A DNA stretch of 64,000 nucleotides from Faeciplasma sp964650705 (GTDB taxonomy: Bacteria > Bacillota > Clostridia > Oscillospirales > Ruminococcaceae), in contig CAZYUJ010000002.1 of assembly GCA_964650705.1 (NCBI GenBank), positions 1-64,000 of the forward strand, read 5' to 3'. Below, piece after piece: positions 52,546-62,124 of the stretch. The position numbers and the translations under genes were made by a program. Position 1 is the stretch's first letter; each line of letters opens with the position of its first letter. Below the pieces are notes generated by a model. The model ran no database searches, was not told the DNA's origin, and worked only from the letters and a program-made list of their open reading frames with translations.

Positions 52546-52574
52546 TTGTATTGTATCCTTGAAAATGTTATAAT
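52546..52574 (+). promoter_or_regulatory. promoter of the GHL10 lipoprotein operon
   Basis: -35 TTGTAT (52546-52551), 17-base spacer, TG plus -10 TATAAT (52569-52574). Confidence 0.7.
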
Positions 52575-52612
52575 ACTACATATATTTGTTTATGTATAAG
52601 GAGGATTATGCG

Positions 52613-54337
52613 ATGAAATTGCTTGCAAAAATCATATACGTTGCTATCGCTTTGTCTCTCCTTTGTTCATGCACGGTATCCACCTCGAAAAATGATACCG
52701 ACCCGCCGAGCATCACTATCGAAACATACGGCTCGCTCGGAACATCTGTCACGACCACTGTGCCTTCAACAGCTACAACTGTTCCATCCGTGACGACCGT
52801 ACCGACTACATCAGATGCGATAACCACTACCACGGAACCTTCGTCTGAAGCGTCTACTTCTGTTTCTTCTGATGATCAACTCAGCGTTGATGATTATGAG
52901 ATCGCCGATTATGAGTGTATAATGTATGCAAACGCAAGCTTAAATATCCGCGTATTGCCCAATGCTGACAGTGACAGAGTAGGGCGTTTTGCAGAAGGCG
53001 ATGAGGTCGAGGTCACGGGACTTGTCTCCAACGGCTGGTATCGTGTTAAGTATAAGAACGGCGAATATTTCGTTCACGGCCGCTATTTGAGCGATACTGT
53101 TGAGATCGAGGTTACTACCGAAGCCACGACCACGGTCACTACATCTCAAACCAAGCCCACTACGACAACTGTTAAAACAACTGAACCTGAAGTTGAGATC
53201 GATGATGAGCCAAATATTATAATAGGTTCTAATTCTTACAAAGCTCTTAACTATAAAACTCAAAAGGCCATGTGGTTTGCATATTTGGACATTGATTCGA
53301 TGCTTTTGAGTGCGACGGAATCTGAATTCAGAAAAGACGTAAGAGAAGCCATGACAAATGTTGCACTTTTAGGCTGCAACACGGTTTACGTCCATGTAAG
53401 AGCTTTCGGTGATGCATATTATTTCTCTGATTACTATGCTTTCACTGCGGCATACAGCGGAACAATGGGAAAACGCCCAAGCTTTGATCCTCTTGAAATA
53501 ATGATCGAAGAAGCGCACAATCTGGGGCTTTCGTTCCACGCTTGGATCAACCCCATGAGAACTACAACGGACAAGCGCTATAGCGAGATGAGCAGCGATT
53601 ACGCTCTTAAGCGCTGGTATAATTCATCTTCGACAAACGGAACATATCTTGTGTATGATTCGAGCACGAAATACTATTGGTTAAGTCCTGCATACACGGC
53701 GGTTCGAGAGCTTATATGCAACGGCATTGCCGAGCTTGTGACAAATTATGATATAGATGCCATTCATATTGACGACTATTTCTATCCCACAACATCCTCA
53801 AGCTTTGACGAAGCTGCATTCAAAGCATCAGGAGCCTCTGATCTCTCTGAATGGAGAAAGAGTGTTGTCAGCCGGCTTGTCCGAGAAATGTATGCAACCG
53901 TTAAAGCTTGTAATGACAGCGTGCTGTTCGGTATTTCACCTGCAGGAAACATATCTAATAACCTTAACCACTATTATGCCGATGTTATTACTTGGTGCTC
54001 CAATACCGGATATATGGATTATGTCGTCCCTCAGATCTATTATAATTATGACGATAAGCTTCCGTTTGATGATACTGTTTTAGAATGGTACAGCATAGTT
54101 ACCGAAGATTCAATCGATCTGATATGCGGTATTGCGGCGTATAAGGTCGGTATTAATGATTCGTGGAGTACAGGAAGCGTTTTGAAGCAGATGACCGATG
54201 ATGTCAATTCGGTCGACCGCTACAGCGGTTGTGCGTATTATCGCTACGGAACCATATTCCTTGCTGATTCCGATGTTGAGGATCTGATGAACGAGGAAAT
54301 CTCAAAACTGATTATATCCATTGCCGCACTTGATTAA
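52613..54337 (+). CDS. lipoprotein with SH3b and GHL10 glycosyl-hydrolase-like domains
   Basis: 574 residues. Lipoprotein signal with L-C-S-C (lipidated Cys 20), a Thr/Ser-rich linker, an SH3b wall-binding domain (about 103-163, with ASLNIRV and NGWYRVKYKNGEYFVHGRYL-type spacing), a second Thr-rich linker, then a GHL10 domain (about 217-560). The GHL10 marks are KAMWFAYLDID, VHVRAFGDAYY, HAWINPMRT and IHIDDYFYP. A surface enzyme likely acting on wall or secreted glycan. AAGGAGG site. The next gene carries a second GHL10-like domain and starts 10 bases on. Confidence 0.88.
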   Translation: MKLLAKIIYVAIALSLLCSCTVSTSKNDTDPPSITIETYGSLGTSVTTTVPSTATTVPSVTTVPTTSDAITTTTEPSSEASTSVSSDDQLSVDDYEIADYECIMYANASLNIRVLPNADSDRVGRFAEGDEVEVTGLVSNGWYRVKYKNGEYFVHGRYLSDTVEIEVTTEATTTVTTSQTKPTTTTVKTTEPEVEIDDEPNIIIGSNSYKALNYKTQKAMWFAYLDIDSMLLSATESEFRKDVREAMTNVALLGCNTVYVHVRAFGDAYYFSDYYAFTAAYSGTMGKRPSFDPLEIMIEEAHNLGLSFHAWINPMRTTTDKRYSEMSSDYALKRWYNSSSTNGTYLVYDSSTKYYWLSPAYTAVRELICNGIAELVTNYDIDAIHIDDYFYPTTSSSFDEAAFKASGASDLSEWRKSVVSRLVREMYATVKACNDSVLFGISPAGNISNNLNHYYADVITWCSNTGYMDYVVPQIYYNYDDKLPFDDTVLEWYSIVTEDSIDLICGIAAYKVGINDSWSTGSVLKQMTDDVNSVDRYSGCAYYRYGTIFLADSDVEDLMNEEISKLIISIAALD

Positions 54338-54347
54338 GGAGAATTTG

Positions 54348-57269
54348 ATGAAGCGCATACTTTCGCTATTAATTGCATTAATGCTGATTACTGGCTCATT
54401 TTTTGAAATGAGTCCGCTTTCGCTTTCTGTTTTTGCAGATGAAACGGAAAACGTTGAGTCTCAAGAAGCTGATGCAAATGTTGCAACTGAATATTATTAT
54501 GCCTTTCCCGACAGCATGAAGGCTTCTATAATCACTATAGGATATGATTTCTTCACTGATATCAATCAAACTGCTGATGTCACACAAGCCGAAATTGATA
54601 AGATATTATCAAACTTCGATAAATACGGTCTGAATACGATAATTATCAATACAAGCTACGACGGTGTTATCTATTATGAAGTAGATTCACAGGTGTTCAG
54701 AAACGGTTCACCGTTGACGATGCTTATAGAATCTGCACGTTCACACAATCTGTTCGTATATATCACATTCGATTTTGATACGGCTCTTAAAGCAAACAGT
54801 ATCGATGAGCTCAACCGTAAGATCGACCATCTTTCACGGTGCGCCCACAGACTTACAAGTAAATACCTTATTGACGGAATCATCTTAGACGGCTATTATG
54901 TATCCGAAACCGAGACAGCATATTCAGACTATTCCGACTTCGGCGTTGGAATGGGATTTGAAAATTGGCTTGTTGAAAACAACGCATATGTATTCAGCCT
55001 TGTGAGTCAAGCTATCCGAGCAACAAATAACACTGTTGCTGTCGGTATAAATATCAATAACGCTTGGCTGAACGAACGCACAAATCCCGATGGTTCAGAT
55101 ACGAAAGATGATTTCGAAGCACTTGCCGACGGATTTGCTGATACAAGACAGTATATCCTTGACGGTTATGCTGATTTCATGATAGTTAACTGCTATGGCG
55201 GTCTTGAAAGCGTTGAGCTCAATTTCGAGAGTATCGTTTCGTGGTGGGATGAAGTCGCCGATGCCGCGGGTATTCCGATGTATGTCAAGCACGCAAACGA
55301 GCGAATCAATATGTCTGACTCAAGATGGTCGGTTGATCAAATATTGAAGCAGATCGAAGAATGCATCAAGTATTCTTCATATTCGGGAAGCGTGTTCAAC
55401 TCTTATGATTCATTAACTAAAAACGTCGGAAAAAGCACGGATGCTTTGGTTAAGTATTATGACGGCCTGATAGACACAGATTCTCTTTATAAAGAGCTCT
55501 CAATGGTGCTTCCTACGAAATATAACTACACAACGTATGAGCCCACCGTCAAATTCCAAGGTTCATTTGACTCCAATTTTGATATCTACTTCAACGGCGA
55601 AATAATCAAACTTAATGAAGCCGGAAACTTCTATTTTGAAGAAGATCTTGAGGTTGGCGTCAATACCTTCACATTCCAAAACAAATCGAAGACGATTATA
55701 TATAAGATCACGAGAAAAGTTAAGGTATTGCAATCAGTCGAACCTGAAGAGGGGACTGAGACGAGAGTCAACGGAACAACGAAGATCTCCGTAAGTGTAT
55801 TGGCATATAAGGGATCAAAAGTAACCGCAACACTTAACGGCAAAACTATTACACTTACCGAAGATGATACACAATCAGACGATCTCGATTCTAACACAAA
55901 CTATACCTACTTCTTGGGATATTTTACTGCTCCTGAAGGCATAGTAGGTGAGGAACAGGATCTCGGAAACATCATAATCAACGGTTCATATAACGACTTC
56001 GTTTTTGAATCTATGACAGGTTCACACGTTATCGTTAATGAGATATCGCCTTTGGCGGCAGCCGCACAGCTCATAAGGATCAAGAACGATAACACATTAA
56101 CCTATGATTACTATACAACGGATAATATCGCTATCCCGACCTCTCCGAGACTTCCCGCAGGAACTCTTGACGTAGTTGAAAACACCGTTTCTTACAGTGT
56201 ATCATCTGACGGCGTATCTCAGACTGTTGACTACTATTTAACGGCATCAGGGTTGCGTATTAAGGCGTCCGACTGTGAAATTGTTGATGGATATACAATT
56301 GTCGAAAACTCAGTGACATCCTACGGTTCATATGTAAGCAACTATGACACCGTTTTGATGCTCAAGCTCGATCATCAAGTTCCGTTTACCGTTTCATATT
56401 CGCCGCTTTCATATGATTCACCTAGTAAAAACTCATATCTCGTAGAGAATTTTGATCCTGATTATGTGCTGCTCACATTTGATTACATATCTGACTACAG
56501 CGGCGTGCCAACTTTCACAAGCGATTGCATCTTCTCATCAGCAGAATGGCAATATGCTTCAGTTAACGGCGAGCAAAAGCTTCAATTGAAACTCAAATTG
56601 CGTAATTCCGGAATCTTCTCAGGATATAGCGCAAGCTACGACGGTTCGGGTCTCTTATCGATAACATTTAACGGAACGAGCAAACGTCTGTCCGGATCTG
56701 TTATCGTAATAGATCCAGGTCATGGCTATAATAAGAGCGCTACGACATTTGACCCAGGCGCTGTCGGTCACGTTGTTGAGCAGAAAATAAATATGGCGAT
56801 CTCCAATGTATTGGCAAGCACATTAAAGGCGCAAGGAGCAACTGTATATGTTTTGCCGACAGGAACGGAATATATCAATCTTTATGACAGATCGGAATAT
56901 GCGGCACGTTATAATCCTGATTTATTCATTTCTATTCACTGCAACAGTACGACGAAAGGCTCAGGCGTTCGCGGAGTAGAAGCATATTACTTCACACCCT
57001 TCTCTCAGCCGCTTGCCGCATTAGTTACAGAAAACATGGCTGATTACTATCAGGACTATGTATACGGCAACAGCAAGAGCTATAACAGAGGTGCAAAGTA
57101 TAACTACTTTACAGTAACTCTTGAACAACAATTCCCATCGATCCTCATTGAATGCGGATTTGTTACTGACGAAAAGGAAGCAATGGCTCTCAATAATTCC
57201 ACTCATCAGCAAGGCCTTGCAAACGCTATAACCGAGGCAATAGCCGATTATATCGCAGGGAATTATTAA
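54348..57269 (+). CDS. secreted GHL10-like / N-acetylmuramoyl-L-alanine amidase fusion
   Basis: 973 residues with a signal peptide (about 1-30). N-terminal GHL10-like barrel (about 50-370; IDGIILDGYYVSETE parallels the HIDDYF region), beta-rich linker domains (about 390-770), then Amidase_3 (about 785-970). The amidase has VIVIDPGHG, EQKINMAISN and SIHCNS as zinc ligands and the catalytic Glu in LIECGFVTDEKE. It would cleave the bond between MurNAc and L-Ala outside the cell. Start at 54348 behind AAGGAGA. Paired with the GHL10 lipoprotein. Confidence 0.88.
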   Translation: MKRILSLLIALMLITGSFFEMSPLSLSVFADETENVESQEADANVATEYYYAFPDSMKASIITIGYDFFTDINQTADVTQAEIDKILSNFDKYGLNTIIINTSYDGVIYYEVDSQVFRNGSPLTMLIESARSHNLFVYITFDFDTALKANSIDELNRKIDHLSRCAHRLTSKYLIDGIILDGYYVSETETAYSDYSDFGVGMGFENWLVENNAYVFSLVSQAIRATNNTVAVGININNAWLNERTNPDGSDTKDDFEALADGFADTRQYILDGYADFMIVNCYGGLESVELNFESIVSWWDEVADAAGIPMYVKHANERINMSDSRWSVDQILKQIEECIKYSSYSGSVFNSYDSLTKNVGKSTDALVKYYDGLIDTDSLYKELSMVLPTKYNYTTYEPTVKFQGSFDSNFDIYFNGEIIKLNEAGNFYFEEDLEVGVNTFTFQNKSKTIIYKITRKVKVLQSVEPEEGTETRVNGTTKISVSVLAYKGSKVTATLNGKTITLTEDDTQSDDLDSNTNYTYFLGYFTAPEGIVGEEQDLGNIIINGSYNDFVFESMTGSHVIVNEISPLAAAAQLIRIKNDNTLTYDYYTTDNIAIPTSPRLPAGTLDVVENTVSYSVSSDGVSQTVDYYLTASGLRIKASDCEIVDGYTIVENSVTSYGSYVSNYDTVLMLKLDHQVPFTVSYSPLSYDSPSKNSYLVENFDPDYVLLTFDYISDYSGVPTFTSDCIFSSAEWQYASVNGEQKLQLKLKLRNSGIFSGYSASYDGSGLLSITFNGTSKRLSGSVIVIDPGHGYNKSATTFDPGAVGHVVEQKINMAISNVLASTLKAQGATVYVLPTGTEYINLYDRSEYAARYNPDLFISIHCNSTTKGSGVRGVEAYYFTPFSQPLAALVTENMADYYQDYVYGNSKSYNRGAKYNYFTVTLEQQFPSILIECGFVTDEKEAMALNNSTHQQGLANAITEAIADYIAGNY

Positions 57270-57333
57270 TATTAATTTTACTGAAATCATCAAAGTATAT
57301 TCTAAAAAGTTTTTTCACAAGAGGCGATCATTC

Positions 57334-58182
57334 TTGTATAAGATAATTGAAAAACGCGAGCTAAACGATCAGGTCACACTTATGGTCATTGAGGCTCCAT
57401 TAATAGCAAAAAAAGCAAAAGCAGGTCAGTTTATAATCTTCAGAACTGACGAGCTCGGCGAACGCGTGCCTTTGACAATCGCTGATCATGACGCATTAGC
57501 CGGCACAATAACGATAATCTTCCAAAAAGTCGGCAGATCAACTTGTCAACTCGGACTCATGGAAGAAGGGGACAGCATACTTGATATTGTCGGCCCTTTG
57601 GGAGTTCCAACTCATTTTGAGGATGGTATCAAGCGAGTCGCGGTCATCGGCGGCGGAGTCGGATGTGCTATCGCATATCCTCAAGCAAAAGCATTATATA
57701 ATGCCGGCGTTGAAGTTGACTTGATCGCGGGTTTCAGAAGTAAAGACATCGTCATTTTGGAAGACGAAATGAGAGCTGTGTCCACAAATCTTTATATAAC
57801 AACTGATGACGGCTCATATGGCACAAAGGGATTTGTAACAACAAAGCTTCGGGAGCTTATTGACAGCGGTATCAAATATGACTGTGTTATCGCTATCGGC
57901 CCTGTGCCGATGATGAAATTTGTATGCGACGTTACAAAACCTTACGGAATCAAGACGATCGTTTCCTTAAACCCTATTATGATCGACGGAACAGGAATGT
58001 GCGGCGGTTGCCGAGTGACCGTTGACGGTAAGATTAAATATGCTTGTGTTGACGGCCCTGACTTCGACGGACATCAAGTCGATTTCGATGAGCTGATAAG
58101 GAGAAATTCGGCATATAGGGAAGCTGAGTCAAATGATAAGGCGCATATATGCAGGATCACGGGAGGTGTCAGACATGGCTAA
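57334..58182 (+). CDS. nfnA: NfnA-type FAD/[2Fe-2S] oxidoreductase subunit
   Basis: 282 residues. Ferredoxin-reductase fold: FAD region GERVPLTIADHD (about 45-56), NAD-binding VAVIGGGVGCAIAYP (about 102-116), and C-terminal iron-sulphur cysteines in GTGMCGGC and KYACVDGPDF (about 222-244). It starts with TTG at 57334. Resembles PyrK, but the partner next door is the NADPH-dependent glutamate-synthase-like NfnB, so NADH-dependent ferredoxin:NADP oxidoreductase is favoured. The two genes overlap by eight bases. Confidence 0.87.
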   Translation: MYKIIEKRELNDQVTLMVIEAPLIAKKAKAGQFIIFRTDELGERVPLTIADHDALAGTITIIFQKVGRSTCQLGLMEEGDSILDIVGPLGVPTHFEDGIKRVAVIGGGVGCAIAYPQAKALYNAGVEVDLIAGFRSKDIVILEDEMRAVSTNLYITTDDGSYGTKGFVTTKLRELIDSGIKYDCVIAIGPVPMMKFVCDVTKPYGIKTIVSLNPIMIDGTGMCGGCRVTVDGKIKYACVDGPDFDGHQVDFDELIRRNSAYREAESNDKAHICRITGGVRHG

Positions 58183-59557
58183 TATGCAAACGAACAAGAC
58201 ACCTATTGCCGAGCAAGACGCAAAAACCCGTGCAAGGAATTTCAAAGAAGTATCTTTGGGATATACTCCCGAAGAAGCTTTGAATGAAGCCAAGCGTTGC
58301 CTTAACTGTAGAAACAAGCCTTGTGTAAACGGCTGTCCTGTCGGTGTGAGGATCCCTGAATTTATAGAAAATATCGTTAACGGCGACATACCTAAGGCTT
58401 ATGAGATCATTAAATCAACAAATAGTTTGCCTGCGGTTTGCGGACGAGTTTGCCCTCAAGAGAACCAGTGTGAAGGCAAGTGCATAAGAGGACTTAAGGG
58501 CGAACCTGTTGCGATCGGCAGACTTGAACGTTTCTGTGCTGATTATATGGCTGACAAAGAGCCTGAGATTATAAAGCCCGTTCCGAACGGTCACAAGGTT
58601 GCGATAATCGGCTCCGGTCCTTCCGGGCTCACATGTGCATCCGATCTTGCAAAGCTTGGATATCATGTGACGATTTTTGAGGCATTCCACACTGCGGGCG
58701 GTGTTCTTATGTATGGAATACCCGAATTCAGACTGCCGAAATCTACGGTTCAGCACGAAATTGATGGGCTCAAAAAGCTCGGCGTTGAGATCAAAACTGA
58801 CATGGTCATCGGCAAGATACTGTCCGTTGACGAGCTGTTTGAAATGGGATATGAATCAGTGTTTATTGGATCAGGCGCAGGCTTGCCAAACTTTATGGGC
58901 ATACCCGGTGAGGGACTTGTCGGTGTATTTTCAGCGAACGAATATCTGACAAGAACGAACCTTATGAAAGCTTATTTAGACGAATATGATACACCTATCA
59001 TTAAGTCGAAGCATGTAGCCGTAGTTGGCGGCGGAAACGTTGCGATGGATGCCGCACGGTGTGCGATGCGTTTGGGAGCTGAAAGGGTTTATGTTATCTA
59101 TCGTCGATCTGAGGCTGAAATGCCTGCCCGCAAAGAAGAGGTCCACCACGCCAAGGAAGAGGGGATCGAGTTCGTATACTTGACGAATCCCACCGAGATC
59201 ATCGGAGATGAAAACGGCAGAGTATGCGGTATTAAGTGTATAAAAATGCAACTCGGCGAGCCTGATGCAAGGGGACGTGCTTCCGTTACTGAGATCCCGA
59301 ACTCCGAGCATATCATCCCGATCGATACTGCTATCATGTCCATCGGCACTTCTCCCAATCCTCTTATCAGATCTACAACATCAGGTCTTGAAACCAATAA
59401 ACGCGGTTGTCTGATAGTTGATGAAAACATGCTTACGACCAAAGAAGGCGTGTACGCAGGCGGCGATGCTGTCACGGGTGCCGCAACCGTTATTTTGGCA
59501 ATGGGTGCCGGAAAAACAGCGGCAAAAGCTATTGATGAGTATATAAAAAGCAAATAA
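58175..59557 (+). CDS. nfnB: NfnB-type FAD/NADPH subunit (glutamate synthase small-chain family)
   Basis: 460 residues. N-terminal double [4Fe-4S] domain (CLNCRNKPCVNGCP and CGRVCPQENQCEGKC, about 41-104), FAD-binding VAIIGSGPSGLTCASDLA (about 144-161), NADPH-binding VAVVGGGNVAMDAARC, and the C-terminal GGDAVTGAATV. With NfnA it forms the electron-bifurcating complex balancing NADH, ferredoxin and NADPH in anaerobes. Start at 58175 with GGGAGGTG upstream. An old annotation as GltD is possible, but no GltB is here. Confidence 0.88.
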   Translation: MANMQTNKTPIAEQDAKTRARNFKEVSLGYTPEEALNEAKRCLNCRNKPCVNGCPVGVRIPEFIENIVNGDIPKAYEIIKSTNSLPAVCGRVCPQENQCEGKCIRGLKGEPVAIGRLERFCADYMADKEPEIIKPVPNGHKVAIIGSGPSGLTCASDLAKLGYHVTIFEAFHTAGGVLMYGIPEFRLPKSTVQHEIDGLKKLGVEIKTDMVIGKILSVDELFEMGYESVFIGSGAGLPNFMGIPGEGLVGVFSANEYLTRTNLMKAYLDEYDTPIIKSKHVAVVGGGNVAMDAARCAMRLGAERVYVIYRRSEAEMPARKEEVHHAKEEGIEFVYLTNPTEIIGDENGRVCGIKCIKMQLGEPDARGRASVTEIPNSEHIIPIDTAIMSIGTSPNPLIRSTTSGLETNKRGCLIVDENMLTTKEGVYAGGDAVTGAATVILAMGAGKTAAKAIDEYIKSK

Positions 59558-59560
59558 CTA

Positions 59561-59589
59561 TTGAAAATAATTCGGTTATCTGTTATAAT
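59561..59589 (+). promoter_or_regulatory. yajC promoter
   Basis: -35 TTGAAA (59561-59566), 17-base spacer, -10 TATAAT (59584-59589), just after the nfnB stop codon. Confidence 0.7.
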
Positions 59590-59621
59590 ATCTTATATTA
59601 CAAAACTATTGGAGGCAAAAA

Positions 59622-60023
59622 ATGCTTAATCTACTCACTGTTATTGCTGATGCTTCAACTACTACTGATGCCAGTGTCAGCGCTATGTCCGGTATGTCTT
59701 TGATTTTTCCTATTATCTTGATCGCTATCATGTGGTTTGTTCTTATCAGACCTCAGCGTAAAAAGGAAAAGCAAGATGCTGAAATGAGAAAGAATGTTCA
59801 GGTTGGCGATACTATCGTATCCGCAGGCGGAATCGTCGGCTTTGTTGTAAAGCTTGAAGCTGATACCGTTGTTATCGAAACTGCCGGTGACAAGTCAAAG
59901 ATCAGAATTCGCCGTTGGGCAATTTCCGAAAACCTCACAGCAAAGGAGGAATCCGAAAAGAATCCCGCTCCTGCTCCCAAGAAGGAAAAGAGCAAGGAAG
60001 AAGAGGTTGGCGCAGAAAAGTAA
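59622..60023 (+). CDS. yajC: preprotein translocase subunit YajC
   Basis: 133 residues: one membrane helix (about 26-45), the conserved IRPQRKKEK turn, a QVGDTIVSAGGIVGFVVKL domain and a Lys/Glu/Pro-rich tail. Accessory to SecDF. GGAGGC site. A long terminator follows before the TIGR04086 gene. Confidence 0.94.
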   Translation: MLNLLTVIADASTTTDASVSAMSGMSLIFPIILIAIMWFVLIRPQRKKEKQDAEMRKNVQVGDTIVSAGGIVGFVVKLEADTVVIETAGDKSKIRIRRWAISENLTAKEESEKNPAPAPKKEKSKEEEVGAEK

Positions 60024-60046
60024 TTTTTCTTACACTTCTAAAATTT

Positions 60047-60092
60047 ATCCCCTTTGAATATCGTATACAAACGGTATTCGAAGGGGATTTTT
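60047..60092 (+). terminator. 17-bp terminator that also covers the next gene's ribosome site
   Basis: Arms 60047-60063 and 60072-60088 pair over 17 positions (two G-T), loop of eight, then T residues 60088-60092. The 3' arm contains GAAGGGGA, the ribosome site of the gene starting at 60094. Confidence 0.85.
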
Positions 60093-60093
60093 C

Positions 60094-60471
60094 ATGTCTG
60101 AATTTGCGTCAGCCCTCTTAAAGGGCTTTTTTAAGTCGCTCATCGTTCTTTTTATTATCTGCTCAGTAATAAGCGTTCTGATGCTTTTTGTTGATATCCC
60201 CGATAGCGTAATAAGGTATATCGGAGTCATTATGCTCGGGTTTCTTTGCTTTCTTAGTGCTTATTTTTCAACTCAGATCAAAAGAAGTAAAGGTCTTCTA
60301 CAAGGTCTTGTAAGCGCAACTGTCATTTATATTCTTTTAGTAGCTTTGAGTCTTATGTTCGGCAGATTCACTATGTCCGAACTTGTGATCATTAAGCTGA
60401 TAGTTTGCGTTGTATGCGGTATATTCGGCGGCATAAAGGGTGTTAATACAAAGCATACAAAAGTGACATAA
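60094..60471 (+). CDS. TIGR04086 family membrane protein
   Basis: 125 residues, four hydrophobic segments, small polar loops. The G-F-L-C-F-L-S-A-Y-F-S center and the final G-G-I-K-G fit the TIGR04086 family, which is commonly found next to yajC in Clostridia. Function unknown. Its ribosome site lies inside a terminator hairpin, so expression should be low unless the structure is opened. The SigE-type promoter for spoIIIA overlaps its stop codon. Confidence 0.8.
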   Translation: MSEFASALLKGFFKSLIVLFIICSVISVLMLFVDIPDSVIRYIGVIMLGFLCFLSAYFSTQIKRSKGLLQGLVSATVIYILLVALSLMFGRFTMSELVIIKLIVCVVCGIFGGIKGVNTKHTKVT

Positions 60472-60494
60472 AGAAAAAATTGTATGCATATATT
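60465..60494 (+). promoter_or_regulatory. candidate sigma-E promoter of spoIIIA
   Basis: -35-like GACATAAA (60465-60472), 14-base spacer, -10 CATATATT (60487-60494), close to the mother-cell sigma-E pattern (ATA at -35, CATAnnnT at -10). It stands 30 bases before spoIIIAA; the operon is sigma-E controlled in Bacillus. Confidence 0.4.
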
Positions 60495-60524
60495 CTGTTA
60501 GGACAAGATGATTAGGAGCGGAAA

Positions 60525-61436
60525 ATGAAAACGGGAATTTATGAGGCACTTGATATTTTGCCGCACAATATATCTGATTTGCTGTTTATATCACACATGC
60601 TAAACGATATTGACGAAATACGGTTACGATCAAACAGACCGATTTCTGTTTCAGCGTGTGGAAGAAATATGTTTTTGCATCACAACGGTGAGATAAACGA
60701 TTCTCAAACGGATGTGATATATGCTACAAATGTTGATATCGAACATACATTCAAGTCAGCATTTTCATATTCGATTCACAGCTTCTCAAAGGAGCTTGCA
60801 TGTGGATATGTAACAGCAAAAGGCGGAAACCGTGTCGGAATATGCGGAACTGCTGTCTTGAGCGCAAATAATGTAAGCTTGGTTGAAACGCTGAAACACA
60901 TATCATCAATAAATATAAGAATATCCCGTGAGATAATCGGATGTTCACAGATTATCATGGACTCCTGTAATTTTCCGTGCGGAATACTTGTTATCGGCCC
61001 GCCTTCAAGCGGCAAAACTACACTTTTGCGCGATCTGTCGAGAAATATCGGTAACAAATATAATGTTTCGCTTATTGATGAGCTTAACGAGATATCTGCA
61101 ACATATAAAAACGAAGCAAGCTGTGATGTCGGTTCATTAACTGATGTGTTTGTGGGATACCCTAAAAGCATCGGAATAACGACCGCTGTAAAGGTCATGT
61201 CTCCGAAATATCTCATTGTTGATGAGATCGGAACAGAAGATGATGTCAAAGCTCTTGATTATGCGCTTAACTCGGGTGTAAAAATTATAACCGCTGTTCA
61301 TTCGGATTCACTTGAAAGCGTAAGGACAAAGCCCGGAATCAATAAGCTGATATCACTCGGCGCATTTGAGTATGCGGTCATCTTGCCGCCGTACAGCAGC
61401 TCAAGCCATGATTATAAGGTGATAAGAATTGATTAA
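60525..61436 (+). CDS. spoIIIAA: stage III sporulation protein AA
   Basis: Secretion-type ATPase of the mother-cell/forespore feeding channel. 303 residues with Walker A GPPSSGKTTLLRDL (about 157-170) and Walker B-like YLIVDEIGTE (about 227-236). TAGGAGCGG site. The first of six consecutive spoIIIA genes here. Confidence 0.96.
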   Translation: MKTGIYEALDILPHNISDLLFISHMLNDIDEIRLRSNRPISVSACGRNMFLHHNGEINDSQTDVIYATNVDIEHTFKSAFSYSIHSFSKELACGYVTAKGGNRVGICGTAVLSANNVSLVETLKHISSINIRISREIIGCSQIIMDSCNFPCGILVIGPPSSGKTTLLRDLSRNIGNKYNVSLIDELNEISATYKNEASCDVGSLTDVFVGYPKSIGITTAVKVMSPKYLIVDEIGTEDDVKALDYALNSGVKIITAVHSDSLESVRTKPGINKLISLGAFEYAVILPPYSSSSHDYKVIRID

Positions 61437-61911
61437 GCTGATAGTTGCAATTACCATAATTTCCTGTACAGGTTTAGCGGGATATGAGCTTTATAATCAG
61501 GAGCAAACGAATGCCAAAGCGATTCAAGAGATGTATCAGATAGTTGAAGATATTATAATCTCGATCGATTATCTTTCACTTGATGTGTTTGAGATATGCA
61601 CGAGCGTGTTTAGAGATCGCAAGTATCTTGATTACTCTGCGTTTCTTAATATATCATGCGGTGATTTTCCGTCATTATGGAGCAAGGCATGTGTAGACAC
61701 GTTTAACGGTCACACTTGTGAGGTCTTTTCTGATATAGGTAATATTCTCGGAGCTTGTGACAGCGAATCGCAAATCAAAAAGCTTACATATATCAAAGAA
61801 TCATTGATGCGAAGCTATGAAGAGCTTTCAGTAAAACTGAATGATAAAAGAAAACTGTATTCAACAATAAGCCTTTGTGTCGGTGTGCTGTTGGTATTGA
61901 TCATTATATAA
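61429..61911 (+). CDS. spoIIIAB: stage III sporulation protein AB
   Basis: 160 residues. A membrane helix at each end (about 2-19 and 145-160) around a helical domain, resembling GspF-type platform proteins. Starts with TTG at 61429, overlapping spoIIIAA by eight bases, with AGGTGAT upstream. Confidence 0.9.
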   Translation: MIKLIVAITIISCTGLAGYELYNQEQTNAKAIQEMYQIVEDIIISIDYLSLDVFEICTSVFRDRKYLDYSAFLNISCGDFPSLWSKACVDTFNGHTCEVFSDIGNILGACDSESQIKKLTYIKESLMRSYEELSVKLNDKRKLYSTISLCVGVLLVLIII

Positions 61912-61926
61912 GACAGAACGGAGATA

Positions 61927-62124
61927 ATGATGGACGTCGATTTGATTTTTAAAATAGCAGGACTGGGAATAATAGTAGCCGTATTAAGTCAGCTGCTGAA
62001 AAGAGCTGAGCGAGATGATCAAGCCCTGATGATAACCATTGCAGGTTTAGTAGTGGTTATGCTTATGCTTGTTAACGAGATATCGAGGCTCTTTGACACT
62101 GTTAAATCAGTGTTCGGATTTTGA
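61927..62124 (+). CDS. spoIIIAC: stage III sporulation protein AC
   Basis: 65 residues with two membrane helices separated by a short basic/acidic loop (LLKRAERDDQA). The length and pattern are standard for SpoIIIAC. CGGAG site. Ends in TGATG, shared with spoIIIAD. Confidence 0.94.
   Translation: MMDVDLIFKIAGLGIIVAVLSQLLKRAERDDQALMITIAGLVVVMLMLVNEISRLFDTVKSVFGF

Noticed and set aside
57334..58182. PyrK of a dihydroorotate dehydrogenase
   Set aside because: No pyrD or other pyrimidine synthesis gene adjoins it; the partner is NfnB-like.
58175..59557. GltD subunit of a glutamate synthase
   Set aside because: No large GltB subunit is nearby, and the overlapping upstream gene is an NfnA/PyrK-like subunit, so NfnB fits better.
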